Assembly (NCBI GenBank): GCA_049841135.1
Contig: JASGHK010000005.1
Span: forward strand, 124,001 to 188,000
DNA: 64,000 bases
Direction of reading: 5' to 3'
Origin: JACRCT01 sp049841135
GTDB taxonomy: Bacteria; Myxococcota; Myxococcia; Myxococcales; UBA5297
Both the position numbers and the translations under genes were made by a program. The notes under the pieces were generated by a model, which did not search any database, was not told the origin of the DNA, and saw only the letters and a list, made by a program, of their open reading frames with translations. Positions 42,126-50,811 of this stretch are shown piece after piece; position 1 is the first letter of the stretch; each line of letters begins with the position of its first letter.

Positions 42126-42870
42126 ATGCGCGCCATCTGGCTGGTCCTGTTCCTGGCAGCGCCGAGCCTCGGCGCTGGCCAGGCCTCCGTCCTGCCCCGC
42201 CGGGCAGCTGGTCACCGAGGACACGCAGGGCCAGTGCTGCTGGCCGAACCAGGTCTGGTCCCGGACGCGCGAGGTCTGCGTGGGCATCCCCGCGTGCCCG
42301 GAGGGCTTCGTCGCGCAGGGCGAAGACTGCGGGTCCGCGGCCCCGACGGCCCCGCAGGCGTCCCCTCCCTCGACCAACGCCCCCGCTCCGACGCCGGCGA
42401 CGGCTCCGACTGCGCCGCCGCCCTCCGAGCTGACTCCTCCCGCCGCGCTCCCACCCTCCTCGGCCCCGGTCGCCGCGCCGCCGACGGCAGCTCCGCCCCC
42501 GCCGCTGCTCGAGCCCGCCAAGCCAGCGGTCCCAACCTCGACGACGCAGAAGGTCTATGAACGTCGCCCCGCGATGGTGATCACCGGAGCCCTGCTGATC
42601 GCGGCGGGCCTTCTGGCGATCGCCGGCTCCGTCCAACTGCACGAGGACGCCTTCGACCTGAACCAGAAGCCGGGCAATCGGCGCTGGGGCGATCACGACG
42701 GCATCGCTTTCGCCGAAGGCGTCGGGCTGGACGTCCTGGGGCTCGCCGGAGTGGTGGTCGGAGCGGTGCTGGTGCCGGTCGGTCTGAAGCTGCGAGCGGT
42801 CGAGGTGCCGGCGGCGCCGGTGCCGTCGCCTGGAACCGGAGCAAAGCTGGGGGTGGCCCTTGCGTTCTAG
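42126..42870 (+). CDS. Secreted Cys-box protein with membrane hairpin, frameshifted in the signal region
   Basis: Signal peptide MRAIWLVLFLAAPSLGAGQA is in one frame, the rest in the next; an extra base at about 42185 separates them. The mature start SCPAGQLVTEDTQGQCCWPN-QVWSRTREVC followed by IPACPEGFV is the Cys box (CP..G...CCWP.Q.W..C.G.P.CP.G) found in many myxobacterial secreted proteins. A Pro/Ala/Thr-rich linker (about 65-140) follows, then two hydrophobic helices (AMVITGALLIAAGLLAIAGS; LAGVVVGAVLVPVGLKL). About 247 residues repaired. Function unknown. Confidence 0.65.
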
Positions 42871-43525
42871 CCTCGTCTTCCTCGCCGTGCTCCTGGCGGC
42901 GTGCACACCGCGCGGCACAGCTCCCGACAGCGTGGAGGTGGGCGGTCAGTGCGGCGGCATGGGGGTCAATCCCTGCGACGAGATCTGCGTCACGGGCCTG
43001 GACACCTGCACCTTCACCTGCACCATGAACGACGACTGTCCGCGGGGCTCGGTGTGCACGGCGTTCTACCTGACTTCGACGCACCAGAACTTCTGCCTGC
43101 CGCTGTGCTCCTGGGGGGCGGGCTGCGGCGCCTACGCGCAAGGCCTGTGCTGCGCGTCGGCGAGGTCGGCGAACCTCTCCGGCGCGACGTTCGACGTGTG
43201 CCTGAAGCCAGAGGTGTTCGAGTCGGTCAGCTGCCATGCGGCGAGCGGCGCGGACGCAGGAGCGGTGGGACAGAAGCCCTTCCGCTATTCGTGCTCGAAC
43301 CTCGCGGAGTCGGTCTGCGCCGACTACTTCATGGACCCCAGCAGCGTCGGGTCCTGCGTGGGCGACAAGAGCGAGGCGGCGTGCCCCACGGGCGCTTCCG
43401 TGGGCGATTGCCTGCGCGTGAATCCCGACATGGAGGAGCGCAAGCACTACTACCTGGCACGCTGGAGCGTCGAGACTGCCACGAAGGACTGCACCGCCAC
43501 GGGCGGCACGTTCACGCCGAGGTAA
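42860..43525 (+). CDS. Cys-rich lipoprotein, TTG start
   Basis: 221 residues. TTG start overlaps the preceding stop by 11 nt and has GGGGGTGG just upstream; the product begins MRSSLVFLAVLLAACTP (lipobox LLAAC). Sixteen or so Cys (QCGGMGVNPCDEICVTG, TCTFTCTMNDDCPRGSVC, CSWGAGCGAYAQGLCC, SVCADYF, DCLRVN, KDCTAT) suggest a disulfide-rich surface protein. Overlap with the upstream gene suggests coexpression. Confidence 0.72.
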   Translation: MRSSLVFLAVLLAACTPRGTAPDSVEVGGQCGGMGVNPCDEICVTGLDTCTFTCTMNDDCPRGSVCTAFYLTSTHQNFCLPLCSWGAGCGAYAQGLCCASARSANLSGATFDVCLKPEVFESVSCHAASGADAGAVGQKPFRYSCSNLAESVCADYFMDPSSVGSCVGDKSEAACPTGASVGDCLRVNPDMEERKHYYLARWSVETATKDCTATGGTFTPR

Positions 43526-43576
43526 GCGAGGCCTGCGTTCCTCCAGCTGGATCGGATCCGTCGCTCACGGCCGCTA

Positions 43577-44404
43577 CTAACGGGCAACGGTCTTGGCCTC
43601 ACGCTGAAGCTCGCGCTGCAGGGCCCCGTCTCGAGCCCAGTCCTTGAGCTGCGAGTCGATCTTCAGGTGGCTGACGTAGTCCTTCAGGTCGTCCCGCCCC
43701 GTGAACGCGTGCGCGAGTAGCAGGGCCAGGAGCGCGTCGCGGCAGTCGCCCTCGGGCGCCTGCTCGCACATCCGCTCGGCCGTCCTGGAGAACGCCTCCA
43801 TCTGCCGGTCGAGCCTCTCCGGGAACCGGGAGTAGGCCGGGACGAACCGCTCCTTCTCCAGCGCGTAGGGCAGGGCGATCAGCTCGGTGGTGCCTTTCAC
43901 GAGGTGGTCGACCAGGACCTCGGGAGTGCCGTCGCCGTCGAGGTCCTCGAAGCGGACGATGCCTTGGGCTTCGAAGACGCGCTTCGGCTTGCCACCCGGC
44001 GAGGCGATGATCGAGCTCGTCGGGTTGCACGGGTCCTGGCAGGCCTTGCCCGCCAGCTCCACCACCTTGGCCCCGAAGAGCGTGGTGCCCGGGACCTCGC
44101 GCCCGCCGGCGTACCCCCTGACGATCGTCAGCAGCTTGCCGTCCTTGGCGAAGACCCTGGCCTCGTTGTTCGTGCTGGCCACCCGCACCTCGAGCTCGCC
44201 GACCGTCTCGCGCCTGAACGCCAGAGCGGCCTGGTCCGACTTCGGAGGCAGCGGCCTGGCGGCTTGCTCCTGCTGATCGGCCTTGGCCTCCGCCGCCTCG
44301 CGCTGGGCGCGGTCTCGCGCCTTCAGGGTGCGGTTGGCCGCGCTCGCACCGATGGCGAGGATGGCGAGGACCATTCCGGCGAAGAGGAGGGTCTTCTGGT
44401 TCAC
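43577..44404 (-). CDS. Membrane-anchored hypothetical protein with one calcium-loop-like motif
   Basis: 275 residues. One N-terminal helix (LLFAGMVLAILAIGASAANR), then a charged coiled stretch (DRAQREAAEAKADQQEQAAR). VRFEDLDGDGTPEVLVDHLV near residue 155 resembles one FG-GAP/calcium loop. Cys pairs ACQDPCNP and CEQAPEGDCRD. C-terminal part helical. No family assigned. Confidence 0.6.
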   Translation of the reverse strand: MNQKTLLFAGMVLAILAIGASAANRTLKARDRAQREAAEAKADQQEQAARPLPPKSDQAALAFRRETVGELEVRVASTNNEARVFAKDGKLLTIVRGYAGGREVPGTTLFGAKVVELAGKACQDPCNPTSSIIASPGGKPKRVFEAQGIVRFEDLDGDGTPEVLVDHLVKGTTELIALPYALEKERFVPAYSRFPERLDRQMEAFSRTAERMCEQAPEGDCRDALLALLLAHAFTGRDDLKDYVSHLKIDSQLKDWARDGALQRELQREAKTVAR

Positions 44405-44450
44405 GAGGCAGAGGATACCGCCGTGGGCCGGCGGAACCGACCGCTGCCCC

Positions 44451-44741
44451 TCAGCGCGAGTAGCCGTGCTTCTGCGCGGCTTCCTGGAGCGTCCCCAGGT
44501 GCTGGGCCACGTACTTCTCGAACTGCGCCTTGGGGATGCCCATCTTCTTCACGACGCCATCGATGATCTGGTCCAGCCCCGGCGCCTCGGGGCGCTTGAG
44601 CTCCATGGCGATGCGCAGCATGGCGATGGGCCAGAGCGTGTCCGCCTCGAGCCCCTCGGCGGAGTCGTGGGCGGGCTGCGGCGAGGAAGTCGTCTCCACC
44701 GTCGCCGTCTTCGCGGCGCGCGTCTTGCCGGTCTTGCGCAT
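44451..44741 (-). CDS. Small conserved-looking hypothetical protein
   Basis: 96 residues from ATG (MRKTGKTRAAKTATVETTSS). First third basic and Thr/Ala-rich, then a compact helical part (ADTLWPIAMLRIAMELKRPE to QFEKYVAQHLGTLQEAAQKH). Cytoplasmic, unknown function. It lies upstream of the deoxynucleoside kinase gene on the other strand. Confidence 0.5.
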   Translation of the reverse strand: MRKTGKTRAAKTATVETTSSPQPAHDSAEGLEADTLWPIAMLRIAMELKRPEAPGLDQIIDGVVKKMGIPKAQFEKYVAQHLGTLQEAAQKHGYSR

Positions 44742-44918
44742 GGCGTGACGATACGTTGCATTACCTTCGTAGAGCAAGCGCTCAGACCGGCGAACGGGCA
44801 GAAAAGTGCGTGGAGGTTCGCTCGCGAGCCCTTCCCCCACCCGCCGTTTTTTGATTAGAATCCGCCGCCTTTTCGCGAGAGCGTTTCGCCTCGCACCCCC
44901 TTCCGCGAGAGAAGAAAA

Positions 44919-45576
44919 ATGATCACGGAGCGGCCGCGCTACATCGTCGTGGAAGGCCCCATCGGCGTCGGCAAGACGTCGCTCGTGAACATCCTGTCCA
45001 AGGCGCTCAAGGCGCGGACCGTCTTCGAGATCGTCGAGGAGAACCCCTTCCTCGCGAACTTCTACTCGGACCGCCAGAAGTACGCCTTCCAGACCCAGCT
45101 GTTCTTCCTGCTCAGCCGCTTCAAGCAGCAGGGCGAGCTGTTCCAGCAGGAGCTGTTCGCGCAGGTCACGGTCAGCGACTACCTGTTCGCCAAGGACCGC
45201 ATCTTCGCCTCGCTGACCCTGGACCCCAACGAGCTTCTCCCTCTACGAGCGCGTCTTCGACTTGATGGGCCCGCGGGTGGTCAAGCCGGACCTGGTCATC
45301 TACCTGCAGGCACGGCTCGACGTGCTGCTGGCGCGCATCAAGAAGCGCGGCCGCGAATTCGAGCGCCGCTTCGACCCCGACTACCTGACCGGCATCTGCC
45401 GCGCCTACAACGACTTCTTCTTCCACTACAGCGAGACGCCGCTGCTCGTCGCCAACACCAGCGACATCGACTTCGTGAACAACCCGGCCCACCAGGAAGC
45501 GCTGCTCTCGACCATCTGGAAGATGCGCAAGGGCACGCAGTACTACAACCCGGCCGGGAGCAAGCCGGAGAGCTAG
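44919..45576 (+). CDS. Deoxynucleoside kinase family protein, frameshifted
   Basis: Product begins MITERPRYIVVEGPIGVGKT; P-loop GPIGVGKT, then VEENPFLANFY, DYLFAKDRIFASLTL, and after the shift FSLYERVFDLMGPRVVKPDL and IYLQARLDVLLARIKKRGRE (LID-like), as in Dck/Dgk enzymes of nucleoside salvage. One extra C at about 45234 (GAGTTC became GAGCTTC) breaks the frame; repaired length is 218. ATP-dependent phosphorylation of deoxynucleosides in the cytoplasm. Confidence 0.88.
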
Positions 45577-45614
45577 TCCAGCTTTCCAGGCGCGCCTTCG
45601 TTCGGCGGTTTGAC

Positions 45615-45642
45615 CCGAAGCCCGAAGCCCGCAGTCCGAAGC
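45615..45642. repeat. Four 7-bp units, CCGAAGC-like
   Basis: CCGAAGC, CCGAAGC, CCGCAGT, CCGAAGC in tandem, then CCG. In the spacer between the convergent kinase and acyl-carrier-protein genes. Confidence 0.8.
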
Positions 45643-45670
45643 CCGTTGGTTCCGACTCCGCCGGGTTGGG

Positions 45671-45932
45671 CTAGGCGCTCTTCCGGTTCTTCTCGACGAA
45701 CCGCGCCAGCGTCCCGAGGGTGCCGAAGACGTCCTTGTTGCGGTCGGTGGCGGCGATGGTGATGCCGTAGTCCTTCTGGACCATCGCGGCGATCTCCAGG
45801 ACGTCGATGGAGTCGAGCCTCGAGCCCGCCCTCGAAGAGCGCCATGTCGCCGGACACGCTGGACGCGTCGACGTGCGAGAGGTTCAGGCGCTTGCGCAGC
45901 TTCTCGAACAGTTCGGTTTCGATGGCGTTCAT
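45671..45932 (-). CDS. Acyl carrier protein, frameshifted at the Ser-attachment motif
   Basis: MNAIETELFEKLRKRLNLSH-VDASSVSGDMALFEGGL, then an extra base at about 45818 (GAGCTCGAC became GAGGCTCGAC) and the continuation LDSIDVLEIAAMVQKDYGIT, which holds the DSxD phosphopantetheine serine. Repaired length 86, normal for a free-standing ACP. Not next to fatty-acid genes, so it may serve a specialised pathway. Helix pattern and the serine site are clear. Confidence 0.8.
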
Positions 45933-46085
45933 GGAGGGCGGAAACCTAGTTGCCCAGCCGCGGTCCCGTCAACGTCCTGTTTCCCACGGACTCGAAGATG
46001 CGCCGGGGCGCCCCCCGGCTGGGAGGCGGCCCGGCGTGCGATCGGCCGGTCGGGCTGGGAGGACGACGAGCGGTTTCCGGCGACG

Positions 46086-46772
46086 TCAGTGGTGGTGGTG
46101 CTCGCGGCGGTCCTCGCGGCGCTCCTCGCGGTCCTCGCGCAGCTCGCGCTTGTCCTCGCGCAGCTCCTTCTTGTCCTCGCGGATCTCCCCGCGCGCGCGG
46201 GCGACCATCTCGTGCAGGATGACGCGCTTGCGCTCGATGGCGCCGGGGTCGTACCGGCCGACGAGGCCGCTCAGCTCGCGCAGCAAGCCGTGGTAGCGCT
46301 CCAGCGCGGCGTGCTCCTTCCGGGCATCGCGGACGTCGTCGCGCAGATCGCGCTTGTCGTCGCGCAAGTCGCGTCGGTCGTCGCCGCCGCGGTGGCCGGT
46401 CCGCTCATCGCGGCGGACCTCGCGGCGCTCCTCGCGGACCTCGCGCTGGTCGCGGGCGATCTCGCGCTGGTCGTCGCTCAGCTCGCGCGCGCTCTCGCGC
46501 AGCTCGGACTCGACATGGCGCCGCAGCCGCTCGTCGAGGTGCCGCATCGCGGGCACGTCGTTGCGGCGGCGGGCGGCGTCGAAGTCGTCGGCGAGCCGCT
46601 CGAGCGACCGGAGGTCGTGCACGTCGTCGGCGAGCTCCTGCTTGTCCTTGGCGAGTTCGCGGTGGTCCTCGCGCACCTCGCGCCGGTCTTCTCGTCTCTC
46701 GTGGCGCTGGGCGTGGGCGGTGGCGCAGCCGAGCGTGAGGACTGCGGCGGCGGTCAGCAACGTGCGGAACAT
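46086..46772 (-). CDS. Secreted, very charged heptad-like repeat protein
   Basis: 228 residues with signal MFRTLLTAAAVLTLGCATAH. Almost all of the rest is Arg, Glu, Asp, Leu and Lys in a 7-residue rhythm (REDRREVREDHREL, DKRDLRDDVRD, REDKKELREDKRELREDRE), ending in a His run. It would form a long, highly charged helix or coiled coil. Only the middle (about 145-180, YHGLLRELSGLVGRYDPGAI) is less charged. Known function none; proteins of this composition occur in myxobacterial genomes. Confidence 0.7.
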   Translation of the reverse strand: MFRTLLTAAAVLTLGCATAHAQRHERREDRREVREDHRELAKDKQELADDVHDLRSLERLADDFDAARRRNDVPAMRHLDERLRRHVESELRESARELSDDQREIARDQREVREERREVRRDERTGHRGGDDRRDLRDDKRDLRDDVRDARKEHAALERYHGLLRELSGLVGRYDPGAIERKRVILHEMVARARGEIREDKKELREDKRELREDREERREDRREHHHH

Positions 46773-46970
46773 GCCTTCCTCCTTGGGCTTTTCTGGCGGC
46801 CTTGGGGGTCCTCGCGATTCTCGGCCCTCGGACGGGCCACGAGCCCCATGGATTCAACCACTCCCCAACACCGGCAGGCCAGAGAGGTTGCGGGGGAGGA
46901 CAGAGCTCGGGCTTGGACCTGCCTGCGCTCACGATGCTCAGGCTCACCGACCGGGCCCCAGGTCGCATGC

Positions 46971-47897
46971 CTATCGGAGCGGCAGCCCCACCGACGTGGT
47001 CCCCAGTCGCAGACGGCCGTCGCACAGCTCGAGCACGGCATGGCCGTCCGGCGCATCGGGCAGGTTGACGTGGAAGGTCCCGCGATACCACCGGGCCCCA
47101 CCTCCGGCGCCCGAGGGGCTCGGCAGCCGCGCCCGCAGCGCCTCGGGCAGCCTCTCGCGCGCGGCGGCCAGCCTCGACTCCGCCTCGGCCGGCTCGCGCA
47201 CCGCGAAGTCGTCCCAGACGCAGCCGTACGGCGAGCCCATGTGGCCCGAGACCGTCAGGTCGGCGTCGAGCGCCGCCGCGAGCAGCGACACCAGCGGCTC
47301 CTTGCCGGGACTGACGTGCGTGACCAGGACCCGGACCTCGCCCGGCTCGCGCTGCCCGGCCAGGTCGAGCAGGCGCAGCACGTCGCCGAGGTTCGCGCGG
47401 ACCTTGCCGCGGCCGCCGTCGAGGGGCGCGTCCTCGCCGAGGAGGCTCGGCAGCAGGTTTCCGCCCAGGCCGAAGAAGCGGAAGGGGCCGTGCCGGGCGA
47501 CGCCGAGCAGCGTCAGGTGGGGCACCGTGCGGCGGCCCGCGAGGAGATTGGCGATCACCACGCCGTCTTCGTGGTTGCCCCAGACGGCGTAGGTGGGCTG
47601 CGCGAAGCCGCGCCCGGTGCGCAGCCACGCGCCGAGGTCCGAGAGCGGCAGCGAGGCCCGCACGAAGTCGCGCAGCGCGTCGCCCCTGAGCTTCTTGGCG
47701 CGGTTCTTCTCGGGGCCGCTCAGGTGCGAGTGCACCACGCGCAGGAACAGCTCGCGCGACTCGAGGCGCTCGGCGCTGCCGTCGTCGTAGAAGCCGAAGT
47801 CGCCGGCATGGAGCACGGCCTCGGCCCGGCAGTCCTTCGCCAGCGCGTCCACGCGGTCCAGGTGGCCATGGGTGTCGGAGAGCAGGAGCAGGCGCAT
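46971..47897 (-). CDS. Metallophosphoesterase
   Basis: 308 residues from MRLLLLSDTHGHLD. Calcineurin-like motifs in order: D-x-H in SDTHGHL, G-D in LHAGDFGF, G-N-H-E-D in VWGNHEDGV, H in VLVTHVSP and GH in VSGHMGSP. A dinuclear-metal phosphatase. The start has GAAGGA upstream. Divergent from the gene at 47924 with only 26 bp between starts, so the promoters must overlap. Confidence 0.88.
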   Translation of the reverse strand: MRLLLLSDTHGHLDRVDALAKDCRAEAVLHAGDFGFYDDGSAERLESRELFLRVVHSHLSGPEKNRAKKLRGDALRDFVRASLPLSDLGAWLRTGRGFAQPTYAVWGNHEDGVVIANLLAGRRTVPHLTLLGVARHGPFRFFGLGGNLLPSLLGEDAPLDGGRGKVRANLGDVLRLLDLAGQREPGEVRVLVTHVSPGKEPLVSLLAAALDADLTVSGHMGSPYGCVWDDFAVREPAEAESRLAAARERLPEALRARLPSPSGAGGGARWYRGTFHVNLPDAPDGHAVLELCDGRLRLGTTSVGLPLR

Positions 47898-47923
47898 GAT
47901 GGGGTCCTTCGAAGGATGGCTCG

Positions 47924-48967
47924 ATGACGGGGACCACGATGACATCCGCACGGCGCCCGCGGAACGGACAGAAATCCGGACACGGCGCGAGCCTGCCCGG
48001 CACGCGCTGGGACGACTACCTCGCGGCGCTGGTGGAGGAGCACGGCACGCTCTCGGCGGTCGCCTGGAAGCTCGTCGAGCGCGGCCGCTCCGAGGACGTC
48101 TCCTCCATCGAGCGGGCGCTGCGGCGGCTGCGTGGGCGCGGACAGCAGGACGGCGGGCTCATCGGGCGACGGGTGCTGCGCACCTTCGGGCTGCCGGCGC
48201 CGCTCGAGGCGCGGGCCCGCTGGATGGGGCTCTACCACAGCCCCTTCGGCGACCTGCCGGTGACGCTGTGCGCGGACCAGCTTCGGCTGTGGGACCGGCC
48301 GCCGGTCTCGGAGTCGAAGGCGCGGGTGTGGATCCTCCTCGGGCTGGCGGGAGTGGCGCTGCGCCGGCGTGACTTCGCGGAGGCACGCGCGCGGCTCGAG
48401 TCGGCGGCGGCGGTCGCCGACTCCCCCGCAGCGCGGATCGAGCAGCACCTGGCCTGGGCCTTCCTGGTCACCCGGCTCGACGCCGCCCCGGCTCGTGCGG
48501 AGGCAGCGGCCCGGCCTCACCTGGAATCGGCCGCAGAGCTGCTGCGAATCCAGCGGCCCCGCCTCGACGAAGGAGACGCGGCGTGCTTCCAGGCGCGGAT
48601 CGCGGACCACGAGGCGTACTCGGCCAACCGGCGTGGCGACGTTGCCCGGGCGCTCTCGCTCTATCGGGCGCTGCCCGCCGAGGACACCCATCCCTTCGCC
48701 AGCTATCGGCGCGACGCCGGGCTCGCCTACGGGCTGCACAGGACGGGTGCGCGCGAGGAGGCGCTGCGGCTGGCCTGGCGCGCCTGCGAGCACGCCGGCG
48801 ACGGCGGCTACACGCGGCTGCGAGTGATGGGCCTGCTGATGGTCGCGCGGATCGAACGAGCACCGGCGGCCGCCACCACGCTCGCCCGCGCCGAAGCCAT
48901 CGCCCGGCGGCTCGACGATCCCGAGCTGCTCGTCAGGATCGAGCGCGCCAGATCCTCTTCCGGCTGA
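47924..48967 (+). CDS. Helical repeat (TPR-like) protein with conserved N-terminal domain
   Basis: 347 residues from ATG; a second start 5 codons later is possible. N-terminal part (GTRWDDYLAALVEEHGTLSA-VAWKLVERG...VSSIERALRRLRGRGQQDGG) looks like a DNA- or RNA-binding helical domain; the rest is an Ala/Leu/Arg-rich series of paired helices typical of TPRs (VWILLGLAGVALRRRDFAEA, RADHEAYSANRRGDV, GLAYGLHRTGAREEALRLAW). Cytoplasmic. Function unknown; possibly a regulator. Confidence 0.65.
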   Translation: MTGTTMTSARRPRNGQKSGHGASLPGTRWDDYLAALVEEHGTLSAVAWKLVERGRSEDVSSIERALRRLRGRGQQDGGLIGRRVLRTFGLPAPLEARARWMGLYHSPFGDLPVTLCADQLRLWDRPPVSESKARVWILLGLAGVALRRRDFAEARARLESAAAVADSPAARIEQHLAWAFLVTRLDAAPARAEAAARPHLESAAELLRIQRPRLDEGDAACFQARIADHEAYSANRRGDVARALSLYRALPAEDTHPFASYRRDAGLAYGLHRTGAREEALRLAWRACEHAGDGGYTRLRVMGLLMVARIERAPAAATTLARAEAIARRLDDPELLVRIERARSSSG

Positions 48968-49076
48968 AGTCCGCCTGGGCTCACGGGCCGTGCGTCTTCG
49001 CACGGGCTTCGGCCGCGAGAGCTTCCGCTTCGCCAAAGCGGGCGCGATGGTCCTGGCCCCTCAAGGAGGAACCTCC

Positions 49077-49622
49077 ATGCGCATGCAGTTCGAGCCCGCC
49101 CCGCCCGCCGGCAAGCTGACCCGCGAGCAGACCAAGGCCGCCTTCGAGCGGTACCACCTGCTGGCCAAGGGCAACCACGCCGGCGGCGACTGGGACCGGA
49201 TGGGCGAGATGTACGCCGAGAACGCGAGCTACTACGACGCGTTCTATGGCTGGCTCCACGGTCGCGAAGCCATCACGCGGTGGCTGCGCGAGTCGATGAA
49301 GGGCCTGGAGGGGTGGGAGTACCCGGTGCAGTGGGTCGCCATCGACGAGGGCCGCGTGGTGGTCCACTGGCTCAACCGCCTTCCCGGCGCCCGCCCCGAC
49401 GGTTCGCGCTACGAGTTCCCCGGCCTGTCCGCCATCACCTACAACGACGACGGCAAGGTGATCCGGCAGCTCGACCTCTACGACGGCATCGACACGCTGG
49501 AGACGGTCTTCGAGGCGAAGCTGGGGCCCGTGGGGCGCGCGCTGCGCCAGGCGACCCGAGTGGTCGGCCCGGCCCTGCGCGAGTCGACGCGGGCGTTCTA
49601 CCGGCTCTTCGAGAAGAGCTGA
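49077..49622 (+). CDS. SnoaL/NTF2-like protein
   Basis: 181 residues; AAGGAGGA ends 6 nt before the ATG. NTF2-like cone pattern: TKAAFERYHLLAKGNHAGGD, WDRMGEMYAENASYYDAFYG, WLHGREAITRWLRESMKG and a curved sheet (YPVQWVAIDEGRVVVHWLNR, GLSAITYNDDGKVIRQLDLY). C-terminal 35 residues form an extra helix. Such proteins are isomerases, cyclases or ligand binders; activity here is not evident. Confidence 0.75.
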   Translation: MRMQFEPAPPAGKLTREQTKAAFERYHLLAKGNHAGGDWDRMGEMYAENASYYDAFYGWLHGREAITRWLRESMKGLEGWEYPVQWVAIDEGRVVVHWLNRLPGARPDGSRYEFPGLSAITYNDDGKVIRQLDLYDGIDTLETVFEAKLGPVGRALRQATRVVGPALRESTRAFYRLFEKS

Positions 49623-49625
49623 GTC

Positions 49626-49646
49626 ACCTCGCCGCCACGGCGAGGT
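49626..49646. terminator. Perfect 9-bp hairpin between convergent genes
   Basis: ACCTCGCCG-cca-CGGCGAGGT, starting 3 nt after the SnoaL-like stop and 34 nt from the stop of the minus-strand lipoprotein. Very stable; no T run. Confidence 0.55.
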
Positions 49647-49679
49647 CTGGCTTGCTGTGCCAGATCCGGACCACCAACG

Positions 49680-50420
49680 CTACGGGGCCTTGCAGATCCA
49701 GACGGACGGCGGGGTGGCCATGCGCGGGAAGGTCAGCGTCGTGGCGTCGGTGCACGTCTGCGGCGCAGAGCACGCAGGCGTTCCCGACGAGGCGCACATC
49801 GACCGGCAGCTGTTGGTCTCGACGCTGTCGGGGAGGCAGATGCTACCGGGGACGCAGTCCTTGTCCGCCGCGCAGCCGGCGCCGACGGCGGCCTTGCCGG
49901 CCGCCTGACAGCCGTCGAAGTAGTAGCAGGCCTCTCCGTTGGTGCACCCGGTCTGGGCCAGCGGGTCGCACCAGTCGAACTCGTAGGAGCAGCCGGCGAT
50001 CGTCGAGGCGTTGGCACCGGCGGCCCCGCCGGAGAACGCCTTGATCCACTCGTCCTGGAAGTCGCAGGACATCCGGCACTGGGCGGGCGCGCGGCAGAGG
50101 AAGTAGAGGTCGCTGACGTTGAAGACCGGGCAGGAGAGCTCCTCGTAGCAGCTCAGCGCCGTGACGTTCTTCACCCGCACCTCCGGGGTCTCGGTCGCGA
50201 GCAGCGCCGCGCACTTGTCGGTGCAGCTCGTCACCGTCGGCAGCGAGGTGCCCAGCCACGCGCACTGCTTCGCCCCGTCCTTGCGTTCCACCGCCTGAGG
50301 CGCGCAGTTGACGAGGGTCTGGCAGGCCCGCTCGCAGCGGTCGCGGTCGGTGTCGGGCGCGTCGTCGGGGCAGCCCGCGAGGAGCAGGACCGCACAGCAG
50401 CACAGGATGCCTGGTCTCAT
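49680..50420 (-). CDS. Cys-rich lipoprotein
   Basis: 246 residues; signal MRPGILCCCAVLLLAGCPDD (lipobox LAGC). About 20 mature Cys (DRCERACQTLVNCAPQ, SCTDKCAALL, SCYEELSCPV, QCRMSCDFQ, GCSYEFDWCDPLAQTGC, DCVPGSICL, CRSMCASSG, CSAPQTC) in pairs that suggest a multi-disulfide surface protein. No family assigned. Confidence 0.72.
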   Translation of the reverse strand: MRPGILCCCAVLLLAGCPDDAPDTDRDRCERACQTLVNCAPQAVERKDGAKQCAWLGTSLPTVTSCTDKCAALLATETPEVRVKNVTALSCYEELSCPVFNVSDLYFLCRAPAQCRMSCDFQDEWIKAFSGGAAGANASTIAGCSYEFDWCDPLAQTGCTNGEACYYFDGCQAAGKAAVGAGCAADKDCVPGSICLPDSVETNSCRSMCASSGTPACSAPQTCTDATTLTFPRMATPPSVWICKAP

Positions 50421-50811
50421 CTCGTACCCTCGAGCGCGATCGCTTGCTTGCAGTGGAAGGCTCGTCGTCCGTCGCGAGACCGGAGCGTAGCCCATTCCGA
50501 GTCCCGGCGGTCAACGTCGGCAGCGTCCGTCGGCGGGCCGGCGCCCTCGCTGTGGTCGTCGCTGAAACCGAGCTCCTGCCGTCGCTTCACGAAACGCATC
50601 GCCGGCGAAAGGCCGCGACCGGGAAGGCCATCCAGCTCGGGCTCGCGGACGCCCGGACCGACAGCTCCTGCTCGTGGGTGAACGATCTTGCCAGGCTCGC
50701 CCCTCCCCCGTTTTGCACGCGGAACGCTTTGGCCTCTCGGGCATCGACCACGCGAGCCCGGCGCCGACCACGCCAGGGCGATCCATTCGCCGCTGAAGGA
50801 GGGAATCCTCG
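50421..50811. other. Intergenic stretch without a supported gene
   Basis: About 390 bp between a lipoprotein start and the cytochrome b561 start on the opposite strand. A 60-codon frame (50417-50599, minus) ends on the lipoprotein start but has no ribosome site or family. GGAG lies shortly before the cytochrome start. Confidence 0.5.

Noticed and set aside
50417..50599. 60-codon minus-strand frame ending on the start of the lipoprotein gene
   Set aside because: The overlap is suggestive, but there is no ribosome site, no family and unbalanced codon use.
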